NCBI GenBank assembly: GCA_050302275.1 | Contig: JBNLAT010000007.1 | Location: forward strand, 1-64,000 | Direction of reading: 5' to 3' | DNA length: 64,000 nt | From: JAPHTQ01 sp050302275 | GTDB lineage: Bacteria; Pseudomonadota; Gammaproteobacteria; Thiohalomonadales; Thiohalomonadaceae | The notes under the pieces: generated by a model | The model's database searches: none | Told to the model about the DNA's origin: nothing | Seen by the model: the letters and a program-made list of their open reading frames with translations, nothing else | In this document: in pieces, positions 52,327 to 61,870 of the stretch | How positions within the stretch are numbered: the stretch's first letter is position 1 | How the letters are laid out: every line of letters begins with the position of its first letter | Position numbers and translations under genes: made by a program

Positions 52327-53164
52327 TGATGGACGCATTGAGCGTTTCATCCTGGTCACCGGCAGGGAACTGGCGGGGGCCGTTGTTGCACTGTTTATTC
52401 TTCTGGCACTGGTCTTTCCAGATAAAAAACTGTTCGAAGAACTACTGAACCGCTCCCCTGACGATGCGCTATCCATCGCCTACCTGCAAAACCTTTTGCG
52501 TTCCGACCAAAACAATATGGACTGGCGCCTGCTCCTGGCTGGTGCGCAGGCAGAGTACATTTCGTTCGAACAACTGGAAGCGTTGCTACAACCCGTCTGG
52601 CAACAGGGCGAAGAATCCCATCAACAACGTGCGCGGCAAATCCGTCTGCATGCCATCGCTATCGCCTATCAACGCGGGACAGCCCTACTCACAGAAACAG
52701 AACTCGATAAGTTGCTGCAACAGGCATTCGCAAATAGCACCACCACGGCTGAATTACTCACACTGGCGAACGACGCGATCCGACTTAATCGAAGTGATAC
52801 TGTACTGGCCGTCTATCGACAGATAGCCCAGTTATCACCGAAAAATTACCGCACTTATCTGGCCAACGCGGCAAAAGAGAGCATCGGCCTCGGTCGCTAC
52901 CGTCTGGCTGCAGACCTCTATTTCCTGGCACGGCAAAGGGCATCCCGTAACGAGGCCCGCACCTATTTCCGCCTCGCCATTCGCGCACTAATGGCCGACA
53001 ATCGTTACCGTGAAGCACTGCAGGATGCCGAACGTTATCTCGGTGATCTGGCGCGCGATGTGGAAACTCTGCGCTTCCTCATTCGCACTGCCCGTGCTGC
53101 TGATTCCAGTTCACGGGCTGCGGAATATGCCCGTATGTTGCTGGCGCTGGAGAAACCACAGTGA
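52292..53164 (+). CDS. Membrane-anchored TPR protein, N-terminal part of a split PelB
   Basis: 290 residues: a basic N-terminus, one membrane helix (about 28-46, GAVVALFILLALVF), and helical repeats of the TPR kind (SDTVLAVYRQIAQLSPKN, NEARTYFRLAIRALMADNRYREALQDAERYL). It occupies the place of the N-terminal TPR region of PelB, and together with the next gene totals 1224 residues against about 1193 for P. aeruginosa PelB. The start ATG lies inside pelA; no clear ribosome site. The stop overlaps the next gene's GTG (GTGA). Confidence 0.8.
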   Translation: MLQDRSKRIATNDGRIERFILVTGRELAGAVVALFILLALVFPDKKLFEELLNRSPDDALSIAYLQNLLRSDQNNMDWRLLLAGAQAEYISFEQLEALLQPVWQQGEESHQQRARQIRLHAIAIAYQRGTALLTETELDKLLQQAFANSTTTAELLTLANDAIRLNRSDTVLAVYRQIAQLSPKNYRTYLANAAKESIGLGRYRLAADLYFLARQRASRNEARTYFRLAIRALMADNRYREALQDAERYLGDLARDVETLRFLIRTARAADSSSRAAEYARMLLALEKPQ

Positions 53165-55965
53165 GGGGTAGCGCATTACTCCTTACCCTTAGCCTCATCA
53201 GCGCAGCACCCGTAGTTGCTGAGACACTCAAGGCCGATGACTTTCGTGTTGCATACGAAACTTTTCTCGCCAACGGCGATCTGGAAGAGGCCTATCAACT
53301 GGCGCAGAGAATCAGTGCAGGGAAGCCGAAAGATCTGCAGTGGCAACGCCGCCTCGCCCGCGCCAGTGACTGGAGCAATCGTCCGACAGAAGCCTACAAG
53401 GCGTGGAAAGTTCTCTACCGCAGCACAGAACGTGACCGGGAAGTGATCAAAGCTATCCGACGCCTGGCAGACTATTTCAACGATGCGCCGATCCAGCTGG
53501 AGCTCCTGCAAGCGCAGATCAAGGCTGGCAAACGTCCCACTCCGGCCGATGCCGATAACCTGATCGCTCTATACGAACGCTCCTATCGTGCCACCGAAGG
53601 GGCGCGCTACCTGGAGCAGCTCTACCACCGCTTTCGTTTCCCCTTTCTCGGTAAAAAAGCGGCAGAGCTCTACGGCCGCGCCGGACACGATGAGCAATCG
53701 CTACGCATGTATCGAGCGTTAAACAAACAGAATCCGGCCAACCGCGAAAACCTGCTCATTGCGGTGAAACTGGAGATACGTCTCGGCCACTACAATGAAT
53801 CGCTACAGCGCCTAAAAACCTATTATCCCTATGCCCAGGATGACGACTTTGCTTACTGGCAAACACTCGGTGACATGGCGTGGATGCTACAGGAGAACAA
53901 GACCGCCACGGATGCATACAGCCATCTGGCGTTATCACCCAAAGCTACCGAAGAAGAACGCATCCGTACCTTCGAACTTCTACTGCAGGAAAATCCGCTC
54001 CGTGCTGCCGACATCGCAGTACGCTTTTACCATGCAGGTGCGCCGGCTATCTGGTTACAGCGTGCCCTGGGCATCTATGTCGACAGAAACGAATGGCGCG
54101 CAGCAAGCCAGGTGCTCAGTGAAGCGAGTAGCAAGGCTCAAAGACGCCTGCAACGGGACCCACGCTATCTGGTACTGCGCTCACAGGTTGCTTCCCACTT
54201 CAACAAAACTGCCCTGGCAGCACAGGATATGTTGCATGCGATTGCACTGGACCCGGAAAGCGATGAATTACTGATCAGCGCACTCTGGCTGTTCAGCGAT
54301 ATCGGTGACCGTGTCAAATTACAACAACTGGTTCAGAAGCTACCGCAGTCACCACCGCCGGCTTACTGGCATGTGCTGGCAGTTAGTTATCAGGAACTCG
54401 GCTCTCAGGTACGCGCACGGGAATACTATCGTCTGCTCCTGCAACGCACACCACAGGATGCCGCACTGCAACTTGAGTACGCCGATCTCCTGCAACGTAA
54501 TGGAAATGCGGCAGAGGCCCAGCGTATCCGACATGCTCTCTGGCGGCAATTACGCAATAGTGATACGAATAGTCCGGAAAGTCGTATCACACTGACACGG
54601 CTGTTACTTAATGAGTTACCGGGCGATCTTTCGGCACAGCGTATTCGCCAGTTACTACACAATGATCCAGCGATGCCTAAGATATCCCAACAACAGCGTG
54701 ATGAGCTGTTGTTGTCCTGGGCTATCGAAACCGGCTGGCGTGAGAGCGCCCGTAACTGGGTTGCCCGCCGCTACATCAGCAGTGGCGAACCGTTACCAAA
54801 ATGGGCCGCACTCCATCTGGCACTGGTGTCTCACGATCACTCAGCACTGCAGGAATTACTGGCTGAAGGCGGCAACAATCTATCCGCTGAAAGCGCCTAC
54901 GATGCAGCCATGCTACTTGGTCGCTGGCCTCTGGCACGCAAACTGGCCTTTGAAGGGCTGCAGCAGAGTCCGAATAACTACGATTTGCATCAACGCCTGA
55001 ACGAGGTCAATGAGCAACACGGTGATCGATTCGATGCAAGTTTGCTCACCGCCCACTACGACAGTCTCGATATTTCCAGTTACAGCCTTGTCGTTGAGCA
55101 AGCTTTCAGCGAAACCCTTCGCTTTGGCCTCGGTTGGCAAAGTGCGCAGCAGTCACTCAATAACCGTGACACCCTGCAGCAACTACCTGAACATGACGAC
55201 CGACTGACCCTCTATAGCGGCTGGAGACCTTCCGCACAACAGCAATGGCAACTGTCGGTAACTAACTACGATGAGTTAAGCCGTTACACTGGCTGGAAAC
55301 TGGATTTACAGCGTCAATACGATAGACGCCTGCAGTGGAGTGCCATGCTATCAGCAAAACAACCCGTGGATTACACCGCGCCGCTGCAGATTGCCGCCCA
55401 TGCGGATCAATTCTCACTCGGTCTGGATTACGTGCCAGAACGCCACTTCAGGATCGGGCTCAATGCGGCGCGTGAACATTATCACACCCAGTACAATGCC
55501 TACCTTGGCTCGGGCACACGGGTTGCTTGGGAAGTCGGGTACTGGTTACGCGAAAATTATCCCGACTGGAATATCAGGCTCTCCGGCGATCACTATCAAT
55601 TCAATGCCGATGGTGAACCCGATACACGCAGCCTAGCACTGCTCGATCCGGCTACCGTGACCGCAACCACCACAGATCAGCTTGCCGGACTGTTCATTCC
55701 CATCGATGACAACTACTATGCGCTCTGCACTGGCGCAGGCGGTGCCTTGCGTGACAACCCAACGCGCACCCTGCGACCGTTCACCGATCTCTGTGCCGTT
55801 CACAGCGATAACTACGGTGACAGCTATAGTCTGGTCGCGGGTATTGCAGGTTCGCTCACGGGCAGGGATCATCTCAGTCTGGTACTGGAGCAGAGCAACT
55901 CAGCAATGAGGGCTGACAACCGAAATACACAGATATTCACCGTGAAGTACCAACATATTTTCTGA
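53161..55965 (+). CDS. pelB: Outer-membrane export porin PelB (TPR and beta-barrel part)
   Basis: 934 residues with a GTG start and its own signal peptide (LLLTLSLISAAPVVAE). TPRs fill residues 25-600. The last 300 residues are a beta-barrel rich in alternating aromatic strands, ending VKYQHIF with a C-terminal Phe. It forms the Pel secretion pore with the lipoprotein PelC. It lacks the N-terminal TPR segment found in single-gene PelB; that segment is encoded by the preceding, overlapping gene. Confidence 0.9.
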   Translation: MRGSALLLTLSLISAAPVVAETLKADDFRVAYETFLANGDLEEAYQLAQRISAGKPKDLQWQRRLARASDWSNRPTEAYKAWKVLYRSTERDREVIKAIRRLADYFNDAPIQLELLQAQIKAGKRPTPADADNLIALYERSYRATEGARYLEQLYHRFRFPFLGKKAAELYGRAGHDEQSLRMYRALNKQNPANRENLLIAVKLEIRLGHYNESLQRLKTYYPYAQDDDFAYWQTLGDMAWMLQENKTATDAYSHLALSPKATEEERIRTFELLLQENPLRAADIAVRFYHAGAPAIWLQRALGIYVDRNEWRAASQVLSEASSKAQRRLQRDPRYLVLRSQVASHFNKTALAAQDMLHAIALDPESDELLISALWLFSDIGDRVKLQQLVQKLPQSPPPAYWHVLAVSYQELGSQVRAREYYRLLLQRTPQDAALQLEYADLLQRNGNAAEAQRIRHALWRQLRNSDTNSPESRITLTRLLLNELPGDLSAQRIRQLLHNDPAMPKISQQQRDELLLSWAIETGWRESARNWVARRYISSGEPLPKWAALHLALVSHDHSALQELLAEGGNNLSAESAYDAAMLLGRWPLARKLAFEGLQQSPNNYDLHQRLNEVNEQHGDRFDASLLTAHYDSLDISSYSLVVEQAFSETLRFGLGWQSAQQSLNNRDTLQQLPEHDDRLTLYSGWRPSAQQQWQLSVTNYDELSRYTGWKLDLQRQYDRRLQWSAMLSAKQPVDYTAPLQIAAHADQFSLGLDYVPERHFRIGLNAAREHYHTQYNAYLGSGTRVAWEVGYWLRENYPDWNIRLSGDHYQFNADGEPDTRSLALLDPATVTATTTDQLAGLFIPIDDNYYALCTGAGGALRDNPTRTLRPFTDLCAVHSDNYGDSYSLVAGIAGSLTGRDHLSLVLEQSNSAMRADNRNTQIFTVKYQHIF

Positions 55966-55988
55966 TGAGAAACGCAGGGAGTTTCACC

Positions 55989-56525
55989 ATGCACAAATTG
56001 TTTTCACTACTGCTATTGGCACTGGCCCTGTTACTTAGCGCCTGTTCCAGCATCGAGTCCAGCTCCAATGTCAGTCCACTACCGGCAACCGCCAGTTGGG
56101 CACTACTGCCGATGGTCAACAATACCGGCGAGCCGCAGGCCGGTCTACGTGCCGAGGCGATTGCGGAAAGCCTGTTGCGTATCCGCGGAGTGAGTACCGT
56201 TAAACGCTATCCGGCGGAGATGAACCCCGATTCGGTATTCGAACCCGCACAGCGCAAACGTACCGATGAAGCTATCTCCTGGGCGCGCAAAGAGCGCAGC
56301 CGTTACGCCCTGAGCGGTACCGTAGATGAGTGGCATTACAAGGTTGGCGTCGATGGCGACCCAGCGGTCGGCATAACCCTGCAAGTTATCGACCTGCAGA
56401 ACGGACAAATTCTTTGGACTGCAGTGGGCGCCAAAACCGGTTGGGGCCGTCAGTCCCTGGCCATCGTTGCCCAGGATCTGTTACAGGATCTGATTGATCG
56501 TATTCCGCTCTCCGAGACTGAGTAA
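55989..56525 (+). CDS. pelC: Pel export lipoprotein PelC
   Basis: 178 residues from MHKLFSLLLL with AGGGAG upstream; an ATG at 55965 overlaps the pelB stop and is an alternative. Lipobox LLSAC. PelC core with RAEAIAESLLRIRGV, RYALSGTVDEWHYK and DLQNGQILWTA. PelC assembles a dodecameric outer-membrane ring in the periplasm that guides Pel to PelB. Confidence 0.92.
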   Translation: MHKLFSLLLLALALLLSACSSIESSSNVSPLPATASWALLPMVNNTGEPQAGLRAEAIAESLLRIRGVSTVKRYPAEMNPDSVFEPAQRKRTDEAISWARKERSRYALSGTVDEWHYKVGVDGDPAVGITLQVIDLQNGQILWTAVGAKTGWGRQSLAIVAQDLLQDLIDRIPLSETE

Positions 56526-56534
56526 CGAAAACCG

Positions 56535-57887
56535 ATGCTGCAAAAACGGTATACATGGTTACAGGGCGTTTTCGCCCGCTGGCTGGAACGGCTGCTCGCA
56601 TCTGAGCTGCGCAGTTTAGGCCCGTGGACGGAAACTGTCGCCATTACCGTAATTGCATGTGGTCTGGCATGGTGGAGTTCGCCTGACGATCCGTTACTGC
56701 TCAATAGCGACTTTCCCTGGCTACTGCTCGCACCGTTACTTATAGCCCTGCGTTACGGCGTGATGCTCGGCATCTTCAGTATTCTTGGACTAATACTGGA
56801 CTGGTCCCTGTTCGCCAGATTCACCGAAGAGGTGCAGCATTTTCCACGTACCTGGTTTGCCGGCAGCGTGTTACTCACCCTGATCTGCGGTGAGTTCAAT
56901 GCTATCTGGAATATCCGTGCCGAACGCCGTGAAGAGGCCAACGCCTATCTCAGTGAACGCCTGACCCGCCTGACTCGCCGTTACCTGCTACTGCGTCTCT
57001 CTCACGACCGTATCGAACAGGAGCTATTGGTTAAACCCGGTTCTCTGCGCGACGCTTTGCAGCAACTGCGCGAAAACCGCGAAATGGCAAGCGCTGAAAC
57101 ACCTCTCCCTGGCGCAGAGGAACTGCTACAACTGATGTCCCAGTACTGTCAGCTTGAAGCCGCGGCCATCTACCTGCCACCCGACAGGGAAAGCGAAGCA
57201 CCCGGAGAGATGCAGGCGCAAATCGGCCACCCGCCTTCGCTGAGCTACGACGACCCAATGCTGGAAGAAGTAATGGAGCAGCACACCCTGACTCATGTTG
57301 CCGAACACCTGGAACGCAGTAACCATCTCGCCATCGCGCCGATCCTGACTGCCAACGATCAACTACTCGGCGTCCTGGTAATCAGCCACATGCCCTTCTT
57401 CGCCGTCAACCAGGAGAATATGCAGTTCATCTCTCTGCTGCTCGGTTATTATGCCGATGTCATTTACCGCAACGACAAAATTCAGATTTTGCAGAAAGAG
57501 CTTCCCGGTTGCCCACCGCAATTTGTCGAAGAGTTACTGCGGGTACAGCGGGTATACGAACGTATCGGTATCACCAGTCACGTGGTCGCATTCCGACTTC
57601 GCGGTGAAGAGGGCAAACTACTGGCGAATGAGATTAGCCGTATGCGCCGCGGCCTTGATGTGCTCTGCACCCTGGAACGGGAAACCGATACGTTACTCGT
57701 GACACTGCTACCCCTGGCCACCACCGCTGCCAGCGAAGGTTACATCATGCGCATCCAGCAGTGGTTGCTCGAGCGTCACAACAAAGACTATGTCGAACTC
57801 GGTATCGATATTTTCGATATCGATCTGGCGCGTAGCGATGCGGTGATGCAACTGACCAACATTCTCAGAACAGACGAAATCGCATGA
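56535..57887 (+). CDS. pelD: c-di-GMP receptor PelD
   Basis: 450 residues (P. aeruginosa 455). About four N-terminal membrane helices (35-125), a coiled coil, a GAF domain, and a degenerate GGDEF domain. The inhibitory-site RxxD is conserved as Arg372-Asp375, with a second Arg at 406, a spacing close to the Pseudomonas R367/D370/R402 I recall. It activates Pel synthesis when it binds c-di-GMP. The stop overlaps the pelE start (ATGA). Confidence 0.93.
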   Translation: MLQKRYTWLQGVFARWLERLLASELRSLGPWTETVAITVIACGLAWWSSPDDPLLLNSDFPWLLLAPLLIALRYGVMLGIFSILGLILDWSLFARFTEEVQHFPRTWFAGSVLLTLICGEFNAIWNIRAERREEANAYLSERLTRLTRRYLLLRLSHDRIEQELLVKPGSLRDALQQLRENREMASAETPLPGAEELLQLMSQYCQLEAAAIYLPPDRESEAPGEMQAQIGHPPSLSYDDPMLEEVMEQHTLTHVAEHLERSNHLAIAPILTANDQLLGVLVISHMPFFAVNQENMQFISLLLGYYADVIYRNDKIQILQKELPGCPPQFVEELLRVQRVYERIGITSHVVAFRLRGEEGKLLANEISRMRRGLDVLCTLERETDTLLVTLLPLATTAASEGYIMRIQQWLLERHNKDYVELGIDIFDIDLARSDAVMQLTNILRTDEIA

Positions 57888-58861
57888 ACGGCTTCTATGA
57901 GTTCATGGCGCTGCTAAAAACCAGCGACAGTAATACCCTGTTATTACTGCTGCTGGTTGGCAATGCCCTGTTCTCTGCGCTGGTTGCTCGTTCGGCACTG
58001 CGCCACCTGCCTTACCAGGAACCGCAACAACAGAGATTGCTGTGGCTGCTGCTCAGCGTTGCCGGTGCCTGCATTCCGCTCCTCGGTGTGCTGGCGCTCG
58101 CCAGTGCGATGATCGCGGGCATGCGCTGGAAAGGCGGCGCACGCCTGCCCGACTATCGCTATCTTGGCGCGCCACGCTTCGATACCACGACTGGCAAGGA
58201 AGGTAGTCGCTTCGACCGCGGCGGTCTGCGTGCCCGTCTGATCAAACCGGCGATCCCCACTGAGACACGACTTCAATCGATCTCCGCCCTGCAACATCTG
58301 CCTACTGTTGCGACCAGTTCAGTGTTACGCACCCTGCTCGACGATCCGGTAGAGGATATTCGTCTGGTTGCCTTCGGCATGCTCGACAAGGAAGAAAAGC
58401 AGATCACCAGCCGCATCCACAAACTACTAAACCGGGCACCTGGAAAAATCGACAGTCCGCGAGAGCATTTCCTCTACAACAAACAGCTCGCTGAGTTGTA
58501 CTGGGAACTGGCCTACTCAGGTATTGTGCAGGGCGACCTGCGTAACTACACCCTGAACAATGCACTACAACATGCAGATACGGCGGCATCGCATAACGAT
58601 GCTGATCCGGGCCTGTTGTTTCTCAGCGCCCGCATCCTAGATGCGCTGGGACGTTTCGAGGAAGCGATCCATAAAATGCACCGCGCAATTGCTTTGGGCC
58701 TGCCACAACATCGAGCCCTGCCCTACCTGGCGGAGATGGCCTTCGAACGTGGCGACTATAAAACCACCTGGGCCATGTTCAAAGAGATTGCAGACTCCCC
58801 GGTTACACCACGTCTTCGACCCGTGGTCGATTACTGGACAGGGGCACAGCAGAAATCATGA
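57884..58861 (+). CDS. pelE: Pel synthesis membrane protein PelE
   Basis: 325 residues. Two N-terminal membrane helices (about 20-38 and 50-75) and TPR-like helices (GRFEEAIHKMHRAIALGLPQHRALPYLAEMAF) matching PelE length and layout. It scaffolds the inner-membrane complex with PelD, PelF and PelG. Overlaps pelD and pelF by four bases at each end. Confidence 0.9.
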   Translation: MNGFYEFMALLKTSDSNTLLLLLLVGNALFSALVARSALRHLPYQEPQQQRLLWLLLSVAGACIPLLGVLALASAMIAGMRWKGGARLPDYRYLGAPRFDTTTGKEGSRFDRGGLRARLIKPAIPTETRLQSISALQHLPTVATSSVLRTLLDDPVEDIRLVAFGMLDKEEKQITSRIHKLLNRAPGKIDSPREHFLYNKQLAELYWELAYSGIVQGDLRNYTLNNALQHADTAASHNDADPGLLFLSARILDALGRFEEAIHKMHRAIALGLPQHRALPYLAEMAFERGDYKTTWAMFKEIADSPVTPRLRPVVDYWTGAQQKS

Positions 58862-60408
58862 AACGGGATCGCACCGACAAATCGCAGCACGAAGAGACGC
58901 CGGTTGCCGATGTCACCTTCCTACTTGAAGGGACGTTTCCCTATGTATCGGGCGGTGTCTCCAGTTGGGTCAATGAAATCATCCGTGGTTTCCCTGAGCT
59001 GAAATTTGCCGCGATCTTTATCGGTAGTCGCCGTGAAGATTATGGCGAAATGAAATACGAACTGCCGGACAATCTGATCTCGCTACAGACTTACTACCTG
59101 TTCGACGACAACGAAGACCCAGAACCGAAGCCGGTCAAGGCCGATCCTTCGTTAATGAACGACGTGCGTGCCATGCATGATCGATTCCGGGACAATGCCG
59201 ATAATCCCGAGGAGTGGCTGGCCCAGGTGGCAAAAGAGTGTCGTCCCGGCGGTGCGCTGGATCGTGCGACCTTTCTGCATAGTCGTGGTGCCTGGGATTA
59301 CATCAGTGAGATGTTTCGCGCCCACTGCAACGATCCCTCCTTCACCGACTACTTCTGGACCGTGCGCATTATCCATGCCCCGATCTGGAAACTGGTTGAG
59401 ATCGCCATGAACTGTCCACCCAGTCGGATATACCATGCGGTGTCGACCGGTTATGCGGGTTTTCTTGGCGCGCTATTGAAACTGATCTACCAGCGCCCAC
59501 TGCTGCTCTCCGAGCACGGGATTTACACCAAGGAACGGCGCATCGATCTCTACCAGGCACAGTGGATCAGCGATAACCGCGGTATCTTCGAGCGTGAGGT
59601 CGGTGAAGTCAGCCATTTCCGTCGCATGTGGATACGTTTCTTCGAAGCACTGGGACGTGTCACTTACAGCATGTCGGATGATATCGTCGCGCTGTACGAG
59701 GCCAATCGACTGCGCCAGATCAACGACGGCGCCCCTGCCGAACGCACCTGTAACATCCCCAACGGTATCGACGTACAGAAATTCGCTGCGTTGCGTCCGC
59801 TACGCCCCAAAACCCCGCCGCCGATATTCTGCCTTATCGGTCGGGTGGTACCGATCAAGGACATCAAAACCTTTATCCGTGCTGCACGGGTGGTGATCTC
59901 CCACCTGCCGGAAGCGGAAGCCTGGATCGCCGGTCCCGAAGCAGAAGATCCTGCCTATGCGGAAGAGTGTCATCATCTCGCCAACAGCCTTGGTCTGGAA
60001 GAGAAGGTCCGTTTCCTCGGTTTCCAGAAACTGACTGAACTGATGCCAAAGATTAGCGTCGTTGTGCTGAGCTCGATCAGTGAAGCACTGCCGCTGGTGA
60101 TGCTGGAGGGTTACGCCGCAGGAGTACCTGCAGTGACCACCGACGTCGGTTCCTGTCAGCAGCTGGTCTACGGCCTGGATGAAGAGGACAAAGCGCTCGG
60201 TGCATCGGGGGAAGTGGTCGGTATCGCCGATCCTCAGGCACTGGCCGAGGCAATCAAACGCCTGCTGACTGATCACGACGCCTGGCAAAGAGCCAGTGAA
60301 GCCTCGATGGCTCGTGTCGAACGTTATTACGCCCAGGAGCTGATGTACGACCGCTACGGCTCCATTTACCAGAAGCTACTATCATGGCCGGAATCGGATT
60401 CGAACTGA
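58858..60408 (+). CDS. pelF: Pel glycosyltransferase PelF
   Basis: 516 residues, GT4 family, cytoplasmic. N-terminal DVTFLLEGTFPYVSGGVSSWV, nucleotide-sugar region (LIGRVVPIKDIKTFIRAA) and the E-x7-E motif around SEALPLVMLEGYAAGVPAV. It polymerises Pel from UDP-GalNAc/GlcNAc. Overlaps pelG by 25 bases. Confidence 0.94.
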   Translation: MKRDRTDKSQHEETPVADVTFLLEGTFPYVSGGVSSWVNEIIRGFPELKFAAIFIGSRREDYGEMKYELPDNLISLQTYYLFDDNEDPEPKPVKADPSLMNDVRAMHDRFRDNADNPEEWLAQVAKECRPGGALDRATFLHSRGAWDYISEMFRAHCNDPSFTDYFWTVRIIHAPIWKLVEIAMNCPPSRIYHAVSTGYAGFLGALLKLIYQRPLLLSEHGIYTKERRIDLYQAQWISDNRGIFEREVGEVSHFRRMWIRFFEALGRVTYSMSDDIVALYEANRLRQINDGAPAERTCNIPNGIDVQKFAALRPLRPKTPPPIFCLIGRVVPIKDIKTFIRAARVVISHLPEAEAWIAGPEAEDPAYAEECHHLANSLGLEEKVRFLGFQKLTELMPKISVVVLSSISEALPLVMLEGYAAGVPAVTTDVGSCQQLVYGLDEEDKALGASGEVVGIADPQALAEAIKRLLTDHDAWQRASEASMARVERYYAQELMYDRYGSIYQKLLSWPESDSN

Positions 60409-61754
60409 GAAAACTGTTAAGGCGTAACAGTTTTGCCGGACTGTTGCAGGCCTACACCTACGCCGGGATTATCAGCGCCGGACCGTGGGTGCTCTCCATT
60501 ATCGGCATTCTGCTCATCGGTATTCTCAGCGTTGGCACCTTCGCCAAACCACAGGCAGTGGTTCAGTTTCAGGTAACGGTTACCTACGTCATGGCCGCAT
60601 CATTGATCCTGACCGGCCTGGTGCAACTCGCTTTCACCCGCTTTATAGCCGACCGGCTGTTCGAGAAAAAAACCGACTGGGTACTACCTAACTTCAATGG
60701 TCTTTTGCTGGTCGTGATCTGCATTAGCGGTGTTCTCGGTTTGTTAGCGGCACTGTTTCTCTTCCCGCATCAATCAGTACTCTACCGTCTGCTACTGATA
60801 GCTGCCTTCGTCATCCTCAGTGCCACCTGGATCGCCACCGTCTTTCTTTCCGGGATGAAAAAATACAAGGAGATCGTACTGGTCTTCTTTCTCGGCTATC
60901 TGGTGGTCATCGGTGCCGCATTACAGTTTCGCCCCTACGGACTGGAAGGATTGATGAGCGGTTTCGTACTCGGTCACCTGCTACTACTTAGCGGCATGAT
61001 TGAGCTGGTCTACCGAGAATTCAGCTCCAAGCGCGGCGTCAGTTTTGAACTATTCCGTCCCCGCGCCATGTATACCTCACTGCTATTTACCGGCCTGTTC
61101 TACAACGCGGCGATCTGGGCCGACAAATTTATCTTCTGGTTTACCCCGGAAACCAGTCAGGCGGTGATTGGACCGCTACGCGCCTCGGTGATCTACGACC
61201 TGCCGATCTTCCTCGCCTATCTCTCGATCATTCCGGGCATGGCGGTGTTTCTGGTACGCATCGAAACCGACTTCGTCGAGTATTACGACAAATTCTACGA
61301 CTGCGTACGAGACGGCGCACCGCTATCCACTATCGAACACACTCGCAACAAACTGGTTTTCTCCGCCCGTCAGGGCCTGCTCGATATCACCAAAGTACAA
61401 AGCATCACCGTGGTGATCATCATTGCCGTTGGTGAACAACTGCTGCAATGGCTCGGCATCTCGCAACTCTACCTGCCGTTGCTCTATATCGACGTAGTCG
61501 CTACCGCACTACAGGTAGTGCTACTCGGCATCCTCAACATTCTCTTCTATCTGGACAAGCGACGTATCGTCCTCGCTCTCACCGGCCTGTTCCTTTTCAG
61601 CAATATTCTCTTCAGCTGGATCAGTATCCAGCTCGGTGCATCCTTCTTCGGATACGGCTTCGCCCTCAGCCTGCTGCTCACCGTTGTTGTTGGCCTGTGG
61701 TGGCTCAACCGGCGCTTCGAAAACCTGGAATACGAAACCTTCATGTTGCAGTAA
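60384..61754 (+). CDS. pelG: Pel polysaccharide inner-membrane transporter PelG
   Basis: 456 residues, the length of P. aeruginosa PelG as recalled, with about 12 membrane helices of the MOP/Wzx-like type. The start MAGIGFELRKLL lies within pelF. It exports the growing chain across the inner membrane with PelF. Last gene of the operon; no terminator is evident downstream. Confidence 0.94.
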   Translation: MAGIGFELRKLLRRNSFAGLLQAYTYAGIISAGPWVLSIIGILLIGILSVGTFAKPQAVVQFQVTVTYVMAASLILTGLVQLAFTRFIADRLFEKKTDWVLPNFNGLLLVVICISGVLGLLAALFLFPHQSVLYRLLLIAAFVILSATWIATVFLSGMKKYKEIVLVFFLGYLVVIGAALQFRPYGLEGLMSGFVLGHLLLLSGMIELVYREFSSKRGVSFELFRPRAMYTSLLFTGLFYNAAIWADKFIFWFTPETSQAVIGPLRASVIYDLPIFLAYLSIIPGMAVFLVRIETDFVEYYDKFYDCVRDGAPLSTIEHTRNKLVFSARQGLLDITKVQSITVVIIIAVGEQLLQWLGISQLYLPLLYIDVVATALQVVLLGILNILFYLDKRRIVLALTGLFLFSNILFSWISIQLGASFFGYGFALSLLLTVVVGLWWLNRRFENLEYETFMLQ

Positions 61755-61870
61755 TTGGTGTTTAGCGAGGAATGAGGGTATGTTATTACTCAACTATAAT
61801 TATGCAGGGAAGCTAGTCTCACCAAGTTTCGTTTGACTACACTTAATCCATATCTTGCATCAAATGGAAA

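Noticed and set aside
53140..53180. Programmed frameshift or sequencing error joining the two pelB parts
   Set aside because: No slippery heptamer stands out, and the downstream gene has a full signal peptide and a GTG start, so a real split is simpler. Not fully excluded.
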